A stretch of 64,000 bases of DNA, from the NCBI GenBank assembly GCA_900110395.1, contig FODP01000029.1, positions 1-64,000 of the forward strand. Direction: 5' to 3'. This document shows positions 52,941 through 62,344 of the stretch, piece after piece (the first letter of the stretch is position 1; the number at the start of each line of letters is the position of its first letter). Under the pieces are notes generated by a model. It saw only the letters and a list, made by a program, of their open reading frames with translations. It searched no databases and was not told where the DNA came from. Made by a program: the position numbers and the translations under genes. This stretch comes from Rhodospirillales bacterium URHD0017 (GTDB lineage: Bacteria; Pseudomonadota; Alphaproteobacteria; Reyranellales; Reyranellaceae).

Positions 52941-54098
52941 TCAGCCGCCGTAGGGCTCGAGCACGAGATCGCGCGTGACCAGGACGCGGACGGGGAAACC
53001 CGGCCGGATGGTGATGGTGGGCTGGACGTTGAGCGACCGGCCGACGATGCGCTGGCCGATCTGGTTGACGCTGTCCGCACCGCCGCGTCGAATGGCTCGG
53101 ATCAGGTCGTCCTCGCTGCCGCTGCTGCCGACTTCCGATCCGATGCTGAGCAGGGTGGAAAGGATGGCCGCCTTGAACAGCGTACCCCAATGGTTGTCGA
53201 CGTCGTCCTCGAGGCCGGCATAGCCCTCGGCATCGGCGCCCGGTTGCCGTTCCAGCACAATCGATCGGCCGTTCGGCATGATGAGCCGGGTCCAGACCAG
53301 GAGCGCTCTCGTCTGGCCGAAGGCGATCTGCGCATCGTACTGGCCAATCAGGCGGGCGCCCTGCGGGATCAGGCGAGTCTTCCCGGTGGGGCTGTCGTAC
53401 ACATCTTCGGTCACCTGGGCCGTCACCTGGCCCGGCAGGTCCGAACGCAGGCCGGTGAGCAGCGCCGCCGGGATGACAGCGCCAGCCTGGAGAACATATG
53501 GACTGGCCGGCGCTTCGATACGGTCGCTGCTGACCGTGCGGCGATCGACGTTGCCGTTGAGAAAGGCGAGCTTGCGATCCTGTAAGGCAAGGTCGCTAGC
53601 CGGGCCACCCGGTGGGGCGGGGACATTTGCCGAAATCGGTGCGGCCGAAGAGCTCTGTCGGACATTGGTCGTGGCGAAGAGACGGCTCAGCCGTGCCGCC
53701 TCCTGTTCCTGAGCGATCCGTTGCTTTTCAGGATCAGGCGATGTGGGGGCCCCTGCCGCCCCGGCATTGAGGATTGGCCGGCCCAGATCGCCGGGAAGCG
53801 GCGGACCAAGCGGAGGAACGTTCTTCGGAAGGCCGGCATAGTCGCGGGGCAGATTGGAAAGGCCATCCGGCGTCGTGCGGTTGTCGGTGCCATAGAGTTC
53901 CGTCCTGTCGATCTTCAATCCGGGTCGCAACGCGAGGAACAGCGCGGCGGCGATCGCGACCGCCAGGATGAGTGCGAGGACAACGATCACCTTGCGCGAA
54001 AGACGCGTGACGGGCGGCCTGCCGGGCCGAAGCCGCATCTGCAGCCGCGCCTCATCTCGTCCAGGTCCTGCAGCGGATTCACTCGGGACATCCGTCAT
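52941..54098 (-). CDS. trbI: Conjugal transfer protein TrbI (VirB10-like)
   Basis: 385 residues from the ATG at 54098, which overlaps the trbG stop (ATGA). A cytoplasmic basic N-terminus, one membrane helix (VIVVLALILAVAIAAALFLA, about 36-55), a proline-rich periplasmic linker, and the C-terminal VirB10 domain with VLQAGAVIPAALLTGLRSDL, GKTRLIPQGARLIGQYD, DNHWGTLFKAAILSTLL and PTITIRPGFPVRVLV. It spans the envelope and links the inner-membrane motor to the outer-membrane core. Confidence 0.95.
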   Translation of the reverse strand: MTDVPSESAAGPGRDEARLQMRLRPGRPPVTRLSRKVIVVLALILAVAIAAALFLALRPGLKIDRTELYGTDNRTTPDGLSNLPRDYAGLPKNVPPLGPPLPGDLGRPILNAGAAGAPTSPDPEKQRIAQEQEAARLSRLFATTNVRQSSSAAPISANVPAPPGGPASDLALQDRKLAFLNGNVDRRTVSSDRIEAPASPYVLQAGAVIPAALLTGLRSDLPGQVTAQVTEDVYDSPTGKTRLIPQGARLIGQYDAQIAFGQTRALLVWTRLIMPNGRSIVLERQPGADAEGYAGLEDDVDNHWGTLFKAAILSTLLSIGSEVGSSGSEDDLIRAIRRGGADSVNQIGQRIVGRSLNVQPTITIRPGFPVRVLVTRDLVLEPYGG

Positions 54099-55081
54099 GA
54101 CTGCGGCCTTCCGTCGGTACGGACGATGCGGACTCTCTTCTGCGTCTCGCCGCCCAGCCGCAGCTCGGCTGCCGCAAACAGGCGGTCGACGACCATGTGA
54201 TTGCCCTGAATGCGGTAGTTGACGAGCTCGGCGCCGCCCGCGGGGCCGATAACCCACAGCGGCGGCATCTCGCCCTGGCCGATGCCGGTGGGAAACGCGA
54301 TGAACACCTGGCGGCCGTCGTCGAAGGCGCGCAGCGGACGCCAGGGCGGCGTGTCGCCTTCGATCTTGTAGCGGAAGTTTAGTGAGTTGATGTCCACGCC
54401 GCTCGCCACTGCCGTACCAGCCACTGCCGCGGCGGTCTGCCGGCGCAGGGCGATGAGCTGGTCCTGCGCGTAGGCCCAGGAGACCGATGCCATATAGGTC
54501 TTGTCGGTGGACCGGAGCTCGACATGGTAAGTCCGCTTGTCAGTGTTGATCACAAGATTGGTGACCAGGTCCGGGCGCGTCGGCTTGACGAGAATATGGA
54601 TGCGCTTCGTTGGCCCCGTGCCGCTCTCGGTATCTCCGATCACCCAGCGCACGGTATCGCCGGCGGCGACCGGACCGGAGCCGACCAGCTGTTCGCCCGG
54701 CGCGAGCGCGATGTCGGTGATCTGGCCAGGCGCGGCGTACACCTGATAGAGCGCGCCATCCGAGTAGGGATAGACCTGCATGGCGTTGATGTAGCCCGCG
54801 CGGGTAGGCTGCACGCGCGCCGCGCCATTGGCCTCCTCCACCCGCACCTGCGGATCGGCCGGATCGGCGGGTGCCTTCTTGCCCGGAAGCGGCTTCAGCT
54901 GCCCCGGCAAGGGCAAGGGTTTGGCGACCTCGACGATCTTAACGGGTTTGGGTGGATCGGCCTGGAGCACCGCCTGCCGTGGCGTGTCGTCGTATTTGAT
55001 TTCCGGAGGCTTCCAGGCACTCGAGCAGGCGGCCAGCGAGACCGACGCAAGCAACGGGGCAGCAAGCAATGGAATACGCAT
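54095..55081 (-). CDS. trbG: Conjugal transfer protein TrbG (VirB9-like)
   Basis: 328 residues from the ATG at 55081 (TGATG overlap with trbF). The N-terminus MRIPLLAAPLLASVSLAACS is a lipoprotein signal with the lipobox Cys at 19. The C-terminal VirB9 domain has NLVINTDKRTYHVELRST, MASVSWAYAQDQ, FRYKIEGDTPPWRPLRAFDD and YRIQGNHMVVDRLFAAAELR. It forms part of the outer-membrane ring with TrbI. Confidence 0.95.
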   Translation of the reverse strand: MRIPLLAAPLLASVSLAACSSAWKPPEIKYDDTPRQAVLQADPPKPVKIVEVAKPLPLPGQLKPLPGKKAPADPADPQVRVEEANGAARVQPTRAGYINAMQVYPYSDGALYQVYAAPGQITDIALAPGEQLVGSGPVAAGDTVRWVIGDTESGTGPTKRIHILVKPTRPDLVTNLVINTDKRTYHVELRSTDKTYMASVSWAYAQDQLIALRRQTAAAVAGTAVASGVDINSLNFRYKIEGDTPPWRPLRAFDDGRQVFIAFPTGIGQGEMPPLWVIGPAGGAELVNYRIQGNHMVVDRLFAAAELRLGGETQKRVRIVRTDGRPQS

Positions 55082-55761
55082 CAGCCGAGCTCCTTGGACC
55101 AGTTGAAGGCGTGAACGTAAATGCCGAGCGGGTTCTTGCGCAGCCGCTCGGCGTCGGTCGGCGGCTGCACGACGATGGTGAGAATGGCGCTCCAACGCTC
55201 GGTCGCGGCGAGCGCGTTGTCGACATAGTGGCGCTCGGTCCAAGCCACGCGGAAACTGCTGTCGGAAGCGCGCACGACGCTCGCCACCTCGACCGAAATC
55301 TGGGTCTTGCCCACCTTCCCGAAGGGATCACTGGTCCGCGCGTAGTCGTTGAGCGCCAAGGCGCCGCGGTCGGTGACGAACTTGTAGGCTTCCAGCCAGT
55401 CGTTGCGCAGGACGACGGCATCCGCGGGAATGCGACGTACTTCCTCGACAAAGCGAGCGAGATGCCAGGCGATCTGCGGATCGGTCGCACGATAGTCCGC
55501 AAGCGCTGGTGCGACTGCCTGGGCCTGCCCGAGCTTGTCGATCTGAACAACCCACGGCGTGACCGTGCCACGGGCCGACTGCCAGACCAGGCCGCCCGCC
55601 AGTCCACCGCTCATCAGCAAGGCGCCAAAGAAGGCGAGACGCCAGTTCCTGGCCTGCACACGCGCCGAGCCGATGCGCTCGTCCCAGGCCTGGCCGGCAC
55701 GCTGATAAGGTGTCTCTGGCTCTGGCGTGATGCCGTAGCGGACAGTCGGACGTCGGAACAT
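55081..55761 (-). CDS. trbF: Conjugal transfer protein TrbF (VirB8-like)
   Basis: 226 residues. There is a short cytoplasmic start with TPYQRAGQAWDERIGSARVQ, one membrane helix (LAFFGALLMSGGLAGGLVW, about 42-60) and a periplasmic NTF2-like domain (ATDPQIAWHLARFVEEVRRI, VRASDSSFRVAWTERHY, LGIYVHAFNWSKELG). It is the assembly factor of the type IV secretion channel. It lies two bases after trbL. Confidence 0.95.
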   Translation of the reverse strand: MFRRPTVRYGITPEPETPYQRAGQAWDERIGSARVQARNWRLAFFGALLMSGGLAGGLVWQSARGTVTPWVVQIDKLGQAQAVAPALADYRATDPQIAWHLARFVEEVRRIPADAVVLRNDWLEAYKFVTDRGALALNDYARTSDPFGKVGKTQISVEVASVVRASDSSFRVAWTERHYVDNALAATERWSAILTIVVQPPTDAERLRKNPLGIYVHAFNWSKELG

Positions 55762-55763
55762 CG

Positions 55764-57023
55764 CTATGATCCTTCGGAAAGGTCGACGGACGAACCGCCG
55801 CTCGGGTGATCGCCGGCGCGGACGGCGTGGTGAGCAGCGGAAGCGCCACGGTGCATGGTCTGGTGGCGCCTCATGCGGTTGGCCCAGGCAGGAGGGCCAG
55901 CATCGCTGGCGCCTACAGGACCAGAACGGGTTGGCCGGCCGCCGACCGTCGTGGCCCCTGCTCCGGCTTCAAAGTTGTCACGCAGGCCTGACGCCGCGCG
56001 GCGCAGCGGACTCGTGGTCGCCGTTCCCGCTGCACTCGCGACGCCGCGAACGCCTCCAGCACGGAAGCCAGCGGTCATGCCGCCGGCGGCCGTAGCGCCT
56101 GCACCCGCCACGCCGCCTATTGCCCGGCCAGCTGCGCCGGTGGTTCCCGTCGCCACGGCCGCGCCGGCGACACCGGCGCCTGCAACTGCCAGTCCCGTGC
56201 CGACGGCCGCGCCGGTACCGAGCTGTGGACCGCCGGCAACCAGCCCGTTGGCAATGCCGGCGCCAAAGATCGAAAGACCGAGCAGCGCCAGGGCCGCGAG
56301 GATCAGGGTCAGCGCATCGTCTATCGTTGGTGGATTGTTGAAACCGCTGGTGAACTGGCCGAAGATCGTGGAGCCGATGCCCACGATCACGGCCAGGACC
56401 AGCACCTTCACGCCGCTGGAGAACACGTTGCCTAATACTTTCTCGGCAAGGAAAGCTGTGCGGCTGAAGAGGCCGAACGGGACCAGGACGAACCCGGCGA
56501 GCGTGGTCAGCTTGAATTCGATCAGGCTGACGAAGAGCTGGATGGCCATGATGAAGAAGCTGATGACGACGATCAGCCAGGCGATCAGCAGGATGACGAT
56601 CTGGATGAAGTTGTCGAAGAAGCTGACAAAGCCCATCAATCCGGAGATCGAATCAAGGATCGGCTTGCCAGCATCGATGCCGACCTGCGCCAGCCGTCCC
56701 GGCTGAAGGAGCTGGGCGGCGCTGATCGTGTTGCCGCCGGCCAGAAGGCCAAGGCCAGCGAAGGAATGATAGATGATCGACGCGAGATTGTTGTAGTTGC
56801 CGAGGATGAAGGCGAACACGCCGACATAGAGGGTCTTCCGGATCAGGCGGGCGAGCACCTCCTCCTCGGGCGAGAAGGCCCAGAACAGCGCGGCCAAGGT
56901 AACGTCGATCATGATGAGGACGCCGGCCAGCCATTGGACGTCGCCTTGGATCAGACCAAAACCCGAGTCGATGTACTGGGTGAAGATGCCCAGGAACCGG
57001 TCGATGACGCCCGTGCCGCCCAT
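55764..57023 (-). CDS. trbL: Conjugal transfer protein TrbL (VirB6-like)
   Basis: 419 residues from the ATG at 57023 (MGGTGVIDRFLGIFTQYIDS). There are at least five membrane helices between about 30 and 260 (for example MIDVTLAALFWAF, IVILLIAWLIVVISFFIMAI), then a glycine/alanine-rich low-complexity tail of about 150 residues. It forms the inner-membrane pore. The longer frame upstream overlaps trbJ and is not part of the family. Confidence 0.93.
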   Translation of the reverse strand: MGGTGVIDRFLGIFTQYIDSGFGLIQGDVQWLAGVLIMIDVTLAALFWAFSPEEEVLARLIRKTLYVGVFAFILGNYNNLASIIYHSFAGLGLLAGGNTISAAQLLQPGRLAQVGIDAGKPILDSISGLMGFVSFFDNFIQIVILLIAWLIVVISFFIMAIQLFVSLIEFKLTTLAGFVLVPFGLFSRTAFLAEKVLGNVFSSGVKVLVLAVIVGIGSTIFGQFTSGFNNPPTIDDALTLILAALALLGLSIFGAGIANGLVAGGPQLGTGAAVGTGLAVAGAGVAGAAVATGTTGAAGRAIGGVAGAGATAAGGMTAGFRAGGVRGVASAAGTATTSPLRRAASGLRDNFEAGAGATTVGGRPTRSGPVGASDAGPPAWANRMRRHQTMHRGASAAHHAVRAGDHPSGGSSVDLSEGS

Positions 57024-57039
57024 GGCAACCGGATCCTCG

Positions 57040-57780
57040 CTAGTGGAACATGCGCGCTGTCTGCGGCTGATAGCCCGGGCCATAGCTCAGGAAGCGCTGC
57101 AGCTGTTCGCGTGCCTGAGCCTGGCTCGCCACGTTGCGCGCACTTTCCAGGCTCTGGGCTCGCGCGAGCGATGCCATCACCGCGGTGAGATCGGCGAGTT
57201 GGTTGGTCTGCAGCGCGACCAGCTGGTTGCCGGACTGGGCGGCCTGAAGCGCGCCCGTCGCGGACTGGCTCGACGACACCAAGGCTTCGATCTCTGCGCG
57301 CGTGCGATCGAGATTGCCGACGACGCCGGCCTGCACGCGCATGGCGTCCTGGAAACCCGCCAGGGAGTTCTGCCAGCGCGCCTGGGCGTCGGCGAGCAGC
57401 TGGGGTGAGGAGGTCGAGGAGCCGTAGCTCTGTGAATAGGTGCGGATGAATGCCTGATCGATCGAAGTGACGTCGTAGGCGATGCGCTGCGCCTGGCCGA
57501 GCAACTGCCGGGTCTGTCCGATCGATTGCTGAAGCTGCGCCAGGGACGAATAGGGCAGGCTCGCGAGGTTGCGGGCCTGGTTGAGCAGGAACATTGCCTC
57601 GTTCTGCAGACTCTGGATCCCGTTGTTGACCTGCTGCAGGGTGCGCGCGGCAGTGAGCAGGTTTTGGCTGAAGTTGCTGGGATCGAAGACTGTCATCTGC
57701 GCGCGCGCCGGGAGCCCTGCGGCAAGAACGGCGAAGAGCGAGACGGTAGCGAGCAGCATGCGAACACGATCAGCGGTCAT
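57040..57780 (-). CDS. trbJ: Conjugal transfer protein TrbJ (VirB5-like)
   Basis: 246 residues from the ATG at 57780. A signal peptide (MLLATVSLFAVLAAGLPARA) is followed by an alpha-helical, Gln/Ala-rich protein with YGSSTSSPQLLADAQARWQN and a long helical hairpin. It is the periplasmic pilus-tip component and in IncP systems also prevents entry of a second element. It overlaps the trbE stop by 11 bases. Confidence 0.93.
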   Translation of the reverse strand: MTADRVRMLLATVSLFAVLAAGLPARAQMTVFDPSNFSQNLLTAARTLQQVNNGIQSLQNEAMFLLNQARNLASLPYSSLAQLQQSIGQTRQLLGQAQRIAYDVTSIDQAFIRTYSQSYGSSTSSPQLLADAQARWQNSLAGFQDAMRVQAGVVGNLDRTRAEIEALVSSSQSATGALQAAQSGNQLVALQTNQLADLTAVMASLARAQSLESARNVASQAQAREQLQRFLSYGPGYQPQTARMFH

Positions 57781-60208
57781 CGGAAGTCTCCTCCGGGGTG
57801 GTAAGCAGGATGGCCGCCCAGTCGAGGCCCTTGCGGCGCAGCCAGGCGGCGGCGAAGCCTTCGGCGCCATGCTCGGTCAGCGTGTCAGCGATGGCGGCCT
57901 GATCGGTTTTCGAGGAGGCGGCAGTGAAGGCGAGCGCCACTTCCGAGAGACCGAGCTCGAACAGCCGGTTGCCGCGGCGCGACTGGCAGTAGTAGTCGCG
58001 CTTAGGCGTCGCGCGGCTCAGGATCTCGATCTGCCGGTCGTTCAGCCCAAAGCGGCGGTAGATCGCCGCAATCTGCGGTTCGAGCGCCCGCTCATTCGGC
58101 AGGAAGAGTCGAGTCGGGCAGCTTTCGATGATGGCCGGTGCGATGGCGCTGCCGTCGATGTCGGCCAGCGACTGCGTGGCGAACAGGACGGATGCGTTCT
58201 TCTTGCGCAGCGTCTTCAGCCATTCGCGCAGCTGTCCGGCAAATCCGTGATCGTCGAGGGCGAGCCATCCTTCGTCGACGATGACCAGGGTGGGCCGGCC
58301 GTCGAACCGGTCCTGGATGCGGTGGAAGAGATAGGAGAGGACCGCGGCCGCGGCCCCGCTGCCGATCAGGCCTTCGGTCTCGAAGGCCTGAACCTCGGCC
58401 TCGCCGAGGTGCTCCGCCTCGGCGTCGAGCAAGCGACCCCAAGGCCCTCCCACCGTGTAAGGCTGCAGCGCCTGCTTCAGCGCGCTGGACTGCAGCAGGA
58501 CGGACAGGCCGGTGATTGTCCGCTCTGCAATCGGCGCGGAGGCAAGCGAGGTCAGGGCAGACCATAGATGCTCCTTGAGATCCGGCGTGACGGTCACAGA
58601 CTCGCGCGACAGCAAGGTCGCGATCCATTCGGCAGCCCAGGCGCGCTCGCCGGGTTCGTCGATCCGAGCCAGCGGCTGCAGAGCAACCGGCGCATCGTCT
58701 TCACCTGCAAGCGCGCCGCCGAGATCATGCCAGTCGCCGCCCATGGCCAGGGCAGCCGCGCGGATCGACCCGCCGAAGTCGAAGGCGAAGACCTGCGCAC
58801 CTGGATAGCGCCTGAACTGCAGCGCCATTAGCGCCAGCAGCACGCTCTTGCCGGCGCCGGTGGGGCCTACGACCAGCGCGTGGCCGACGTCGCCGACATG
58901 CAGAGAGAAGCGGAACGGCGTCGCCCCTTCCGTGCGGGCAAAGAAGAGCGGCGCGCCGTCAAGATGCTCGTCCCGTTCCGGACCGGCCCACACTGCAGAG
59001 AAGGGCATCATGTGAGCAAGGTTGAGGGTGGAGATCGGCGGCTGCCGCACGTTGGCGTAGACATGCCCCGGCAAGCTGCCCAGCCACGCCTCGATAGCGT
59101 TCAGGGTCTCGCGCATGCAGGTGAAGTCGCGGCCCTGGATGGTCTTCTCCACCAGAGCCAGCCGCTCGGCCGCGACCGAAGGATCCTCGTCCCACACCGT
59201 CACAGTGGCGGTGACATAGGCCTGGGCTACGGCATCGGAGCCCAGCTCCTGCAGCGCCTGATCGGCATCGAGCGCCTTGTTGGCGGCATCGGAGTCCAGC
59301 AAGACCGAGGCCTCATTGGTCATCACCTCCTTGAGAATCGCCATGATCGACTTGCGCTTGGCGAACCACTGGCGGCGGATACGGCCCAACACCCTGGCGG
59401 CATCGGTCTTGTCTAGGCAGATCGCCCGCGTCGACCAGCGATAGGGGAAGGCCAGTCGATTGAGTTCGTCGAGCAGGCCGGGCCACGTCTGCGACGGGAA
59501 GCCCATGATGGTGAGGGTGCGCAGATGCGCGTCGCCGAGCCGCGGCTCGAGGCCGCCTGTCAGTTCCTGGTCGACCAGGATGGCGTCGAGATGCATCGGC
59601 GTCTCGGGCACCCGGACGCGCTGACGGCGGGTCGAGATGCAGGAATGCAGGGAGGTGAGAGTCTCGCCATCGTCGAGCCAGCCGGCCTCTGGCATGAAGT
59701 CCTCGATCAGAGCAAGCACCCGGTCGGTGCGGTCGATGAACGCCGCAAGAGCGTTGCGCCAATCGGCATCGGATCGAGACCGGCCTTCATAGAGCCAGGC
59801 CTCAGCGCGCGCCGCATCGTCGGCCGCCGGTAGCCAGACGAGCGTCAGGAAATAGCCGTTCTCGAAGTGAGCGCCTTCCTCCTCAAATTGCGCGCGGCGC
59901 TCGTCGTCGACGAGGCCGGATGCCGGATCGGGGAACCGGCTGTCGGGGTAGCGGTTGGCCGGCACGCGCTGGGCTTCGACGAAGATCGCCCAGCCCGAGC
60001 CCAGGCGTCGGAGCGCATTGTTGAGCCGCGATGTTATGGAAACGAGCTCTGCGGCCGTCGCCGAATCGAGATCGGGGCCGCGGAATCGGGCGGTGCGCTG
60101 GAACGAGCCGTCCTTGTTGAGGATGACGCCGCGCTCGACGAGCGCTGCCCATGGCAGAAAGTCGGCAACGCCCTGGGAGCGGCGACGGTATTCGGCGAGG
60201 TTCATCAT
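57770..60208 (-). CDS. trbE: Conjugal transfer ATPase TrbE (VirB4-like)
   Basis: 812 residues from the ATG at 60208 (MMNLAEYRRRSQGVADFL). The N-terminal CagE/TrbE/VirB4 region carries GVILNKDGSFQRTARFRGPD. The ATPase domain has Walker A ALVVGPTGAGKSVLLAL (about 450), Walker B TLVIVDEGWLALDD and ASVLFATQSLADID. It powers pilus assembly and substrate transport at the inner membrane. It lies 10 bases after trbD. Confidence 0.97.
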   Translation of the reverse strand: MMNLAEYRRRSQGVADFLPWAALVERGVILNKDGSFQRTARFRGPDLDSATAAELVSITSRLNNALRRLGSGWAIFVEAQRVPANRYPDSRFPDPASGLVDDERRAQFEEEGAHFENGYFLTLVWLPAADDAARAEAWLYEGRSRSDADWRNALAAFIDRTDRVLALIEDFMPEAGWLDDGETLTSLHSCISTRRQRVRVPETPMHLDAILVDQELTGGLEPRLGDAHLRTLTIMGFPSQTWPGLLDELNRLAFPYRWSTRAICLDKTDAARVLGRIRRQWFAKRKSIMAILKEVMTNEASVLLDSDAANKALDADQALQELGSDAVAQAYVTATVTVWDEDPSVAAERLALVEKTIQGRDFTCMRETLNAIEAWLGSLPGHVYANVRQPPISTLNLAHMMPFSAVWAGPERDEHLDGAPLFFARTEGATPFRFSLHVGDVGHALVVGPTGAGKSVLLALMALQFRRYPGAQVFAFDFGGSIRAAALAMGGDWHDLGGALAGEDDAPVALQPLARIDEPGERAWAAEWIATLLSRESVTVTPDLKEHLWSALTSLASAPIAERTITGLSVLLQSSALKQALQPYTVGGPWGRLLDAEAEHLGEAEVQAFETEGLIGSGAAAAVLSYLFHRIQDRFDGRPTLVIVDEGWLALDDHGFAGQLREWLKTLRKKNASVLFATQSLADIDGSAIAPAIIESCPTRLFLPNERALEPQIAAIYRRFGLNDRQIEILSRATPKRDYYCQSRRGNRLFELGLSEVALAFTAASSKTDQAAIADTLTEHGAEGFAAAWLRRKGLDWAAILLTTPEETSDDR

Positions 60209-60218
60209 GGCAAGAACC

Positions 60219-60488
60219 TCACGCGCCGAGATGCGTCGGATAACGAAGATGCCGCCGCACGACATCGATGAAAGCGGGATCGCGCCGGGTCGCCCACACG
60301 GCCGCCAGATGACCGACCAGCCAGATGGCCGCGCCGGCGAGCCACAGGCGCAGGCCGAGGCCGACCGCGGCGGCGAGTGTGCCGTTGACGATCACCACCG
60401 CGCGCGGCGCGCCGCCCAGAAGCAGCGGTTCGGTGAGCGCGCGATGGACCGGGGCGTAGAAGCCGGCGATGGGCTCGCGCGGCTCCAT
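60219..60488 (-). CDS. trbD: Conjugal transfer protein TrbD (VirB3-like)
   Basis: 89 residues from the ATG at 60488, which overlaps the trbC stop. PREPIAGFYAPVHRALTEPL is the conserved VirB3 start, followed by one or two membrane helices (VVIVNGTLAAAVGLGLRLWL, IWLVGHLAAVWA) and RDPAFIDVVRRHLRY at the end. An inner-membrane subunit working with TrbE. Confidence 0.93.
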   Translation of the reverse strand: MEPREPIAGFYAPVHRALTEPLLLGGAPRAVVIVNGTLAAAVGLGLRLWLAGAAIWLVGHLAAVWATRRDPAFIDVVRRHLRYPTHLGA

Positions 60489-60805
60489 CAGACGAGCGCT
60501 CCGCCGCCGAACGAGAAGAACGACAGGAAGAAGCTCGAGGCGGCAAAGGCGATGGAAAGGCCGAAGACAATCTGGATCAGGCGGCGGAAGCCGCCGGAGG
60601 TCTCGCCGAAGGCCAGCGCCAGGCCGGTCAGGATGATGACGATGACCGAGATGACCTTGGCGACCGGGCCCTGGATGGATTCCAGGATCTGATTGAGGGG
60701 CTGCTCCCACGGCATGTTCGATCCGGCCGCATGGGCCGGCATCGTGAGAAGCGCGAAGACGACAAAGGTCGAGAAGACGGCGAGGGGGCGCCGGACATGC
60801 TGCAT
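60488..60805 (-). CDS. trbC: Conjugal transfer pilin TrbC (VirB2-like)
   Basis: 105 residues from the ATG at 60805. A signal peptide (LAVFSTFVVFALLTMPAHAA) precedes a mature pilin of two hydrophobic helices (VISVIVIILTGLALAFG, LIQIVFGLSIAFAASSFFL) joined by a short Gly/Arg loop. It is the major pilus subunit precursor. It abuts trbB (shared base) and trbD. Confidence 0.93.
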   Translation of the reverse strand: MQHVRRPLAVFSTFVVFALLTMPAHAAGSNMPWEQPLNQILESIQGPVAKVISVIVIILTGLALAFGETSGGFRRLIQIVFGLSIAFAASSFFLSFFSFGGGALV

Positions 60806-61785
60806 TATTGTTCTCCTGCGGGCACGAGGACGTAGTCGCCGGTCGGGCCAAGGCCCTGCACGGCGGCGAGTTCGGTGAGCCTGCGGGCCGCGCCACGCCC
60901 GGTGAGGACCGCAATGATCTCGACGGTTTCGGCAATCAGCGCTCGGGGCACGGTCACGACGGCTTCCTGGATGAGCTGCTCGAGGCGGCGAAGGGCGCCG
61001 AGAGCGGATCCGGCGTGCAAGGTGCCGACGCCGCCGGGATGGCCGGTGCCCCAGGCCTTGAGGAGGTCCAGCGCTTCGGCCCCGCGCACCTCGCCGATCG
61101 GAATGCGATCGGGCCGCAGGCGCAGCGCCGATCGCACGAGATCGGAAAGTGTCGCGGCGCCGTCCTTGGTGCGCAGCGCCACGAGGTTCGGCGCGGCGCA
61201 CTGGAGCTCGCGGGTGTCCTCGATCAGCACGACCCGGTCGCCGGTCTTCGCGACCTCCGCCAGGAGGGCGTTGACCAGTGTCGTCTTCCCGGTCGACGTG
61301 CCGCCGGCGACAAGGATGTTCCTGCGATCACGAACGGCGACGCGCAGCAAGTTGGCCTCTGCCCACGACATGATCCCGGCTTGGACATAGTGGTCGAGGG
61401 AGAACACGGCGATTGCCGGCCGGCGGATGGCGAAGCAGGGTGCGGCCACCACGGGCGGCACCAGCCCCTCGAACCGCTCGCCGCTTTCCGGCAGCTCCGC
61501 CGAAACGCGCGGCATGCCGGCATGGACCTCAACACCCACGTGATGGGCAACGAGCCGCACGATCCGTTCGGCGTCGGCCGGTGCGATCCGGCAGCCAGTA
61601 TCCTCCAAGCCGCCAGAAAGACGGTCGATCCAAAGCCGGCCGTCCGGATTGAGCATGATTTCGACGATGCCAGGATCTTCGAGGTGCGCAGCGATCCGAG
61701 GTCCGAACGCGGTGCGCAGCATGCGCGTGCCTCGGGCGACGGCTTCCGATCGGAAGGAGGAGATCGTTGTCACATCGCGCTCCAC
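60805..61785 (-). CDS. trbB: Conjugal transfer ATPase TrbB (VirB11-like)
   Basis: 326 residues. The N-terminal domain has [17 protein letters not shown]. The ATPase has Walker [17 protein letters not shown] (about 162), the Asp box [27 protein letters not shown] (Walker B region) and the His box [15 protein letters not shown]. It is a hexameric traffic ATPase at the cytoplasmic side of the channel. About 120 bases separate it from the CopG gene; they hold no gene. Confidence 0.96.
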   Translation of the reverse strand: MERDVTTISSFRSEAVARGTRMLRTAFGPRIAAHLEDPGIVEIMLNPDGRLWIDRLSGGLEDTGCRIAPADAERIVRLVAHHVGVEVHAGMPRVSAELPESGERFEGLVPPVVAAPCFAIRRPAIAVFSLDHYVQAGIMSWAEANLLRVAVRDRRNILVAGGTSTGKTTLVNALLAEVAKTGDRVVLIEDTRELQCAAPNLVALRTKDGAATLSDLVRSALRLRPDRIPIGEVRGAEALDLLKAWGTGHPGGVGTLHAGSALGALRRLEQLIQEAVVTVPRALIAETVEIIAVLTGRGAARRLTELAAVQGLGPTGDYVLVPAGEQ

Positions 61786-61903
61786 ACTGTCACCTCAAGA
61801 TCGAGGCGATGGGCGCTGCTTAAAGAGCGAACCGGTAAGGACGCAACGGCGGCGAGAGACCGATCGGGCTGCCGGATAGAAAGACAGGTGAACGGATCGA
61901 CCC

Positions 61904-62341
61904 TTACGACGCGCCTGCCTCGGTGGCGCTATCGGCGTCGCTGGCAACGTCTTTCACAACCTCATCCGCAAGGGTGCGACCGCGGGCCAGCCGCCGGCCC
62001 AGCGCTTCCACGAATCCGTCATAACGCGCGCGACCATTCGTCTGAGCTGCAGCTTGGGCGGTATCGGGGAGTGGCGGTGTGCTGGTCAGCCAGAAGCGGA
62101 CAAAGAGCGCCAGTGCTTCGTTGGAGATGGTGACATGGCGTTCGAGAGTTTGGATCTGCCGCGTCATGCGATCGAGCCGGCGCGCTAGTGCTGCTTCCAG
62201 GCGGTCGGCGCCGTCAGGCGACAGGAGCGAAGCAAGGGCTGTCTCCACCACCAGCGCCTGGGGAACGCGCTTGCGGTGGGCGTAGTCGGCGAGCTGGATT
62301 GCCAGGTCCGGCGGCAGGCGGAATGTGTGCTTGGTGCGCAT
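61904..62341 (-). CDS. Ribbon-helix-helix (CopG-type) protein
   Basis: 145 residues. The N-terminal ribbon-helix-helix is MRTKHTFRLPPDLAIQLADY then AHRKRVPQALVVETALASLL. The rest is helical with a coiled stretch (RLDRMTRQIQTLERHV) and an acidic tail. CopG-like genes sit between traG and trbB in many proteobacterial conjugative elements and probably control the operon or the relaxosome. It starts three bases after traG. Confidence 0.88.
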   Translation of the reverse strand: MRTKHTFRLPPDLAIQLADYAHRKRVPQALVVETALASLLSPDGADRLEAALARRLDRMTRQIQTLERHVTISNEALALFVRFWLTSTPPLPDTAQAAAQTNGRARYDGFVEALGRRLARGRTLADEVVKDVASDADSATEAGAS

Positions 62342-62344
62342 GCG

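Noticed and set aside
57569-58567. Plus-strand frame of 332 codons opposite trbJ/trbE
   Set aside because: Antisense to conserved VirB5/VirB4 genes, with no domain of its own.
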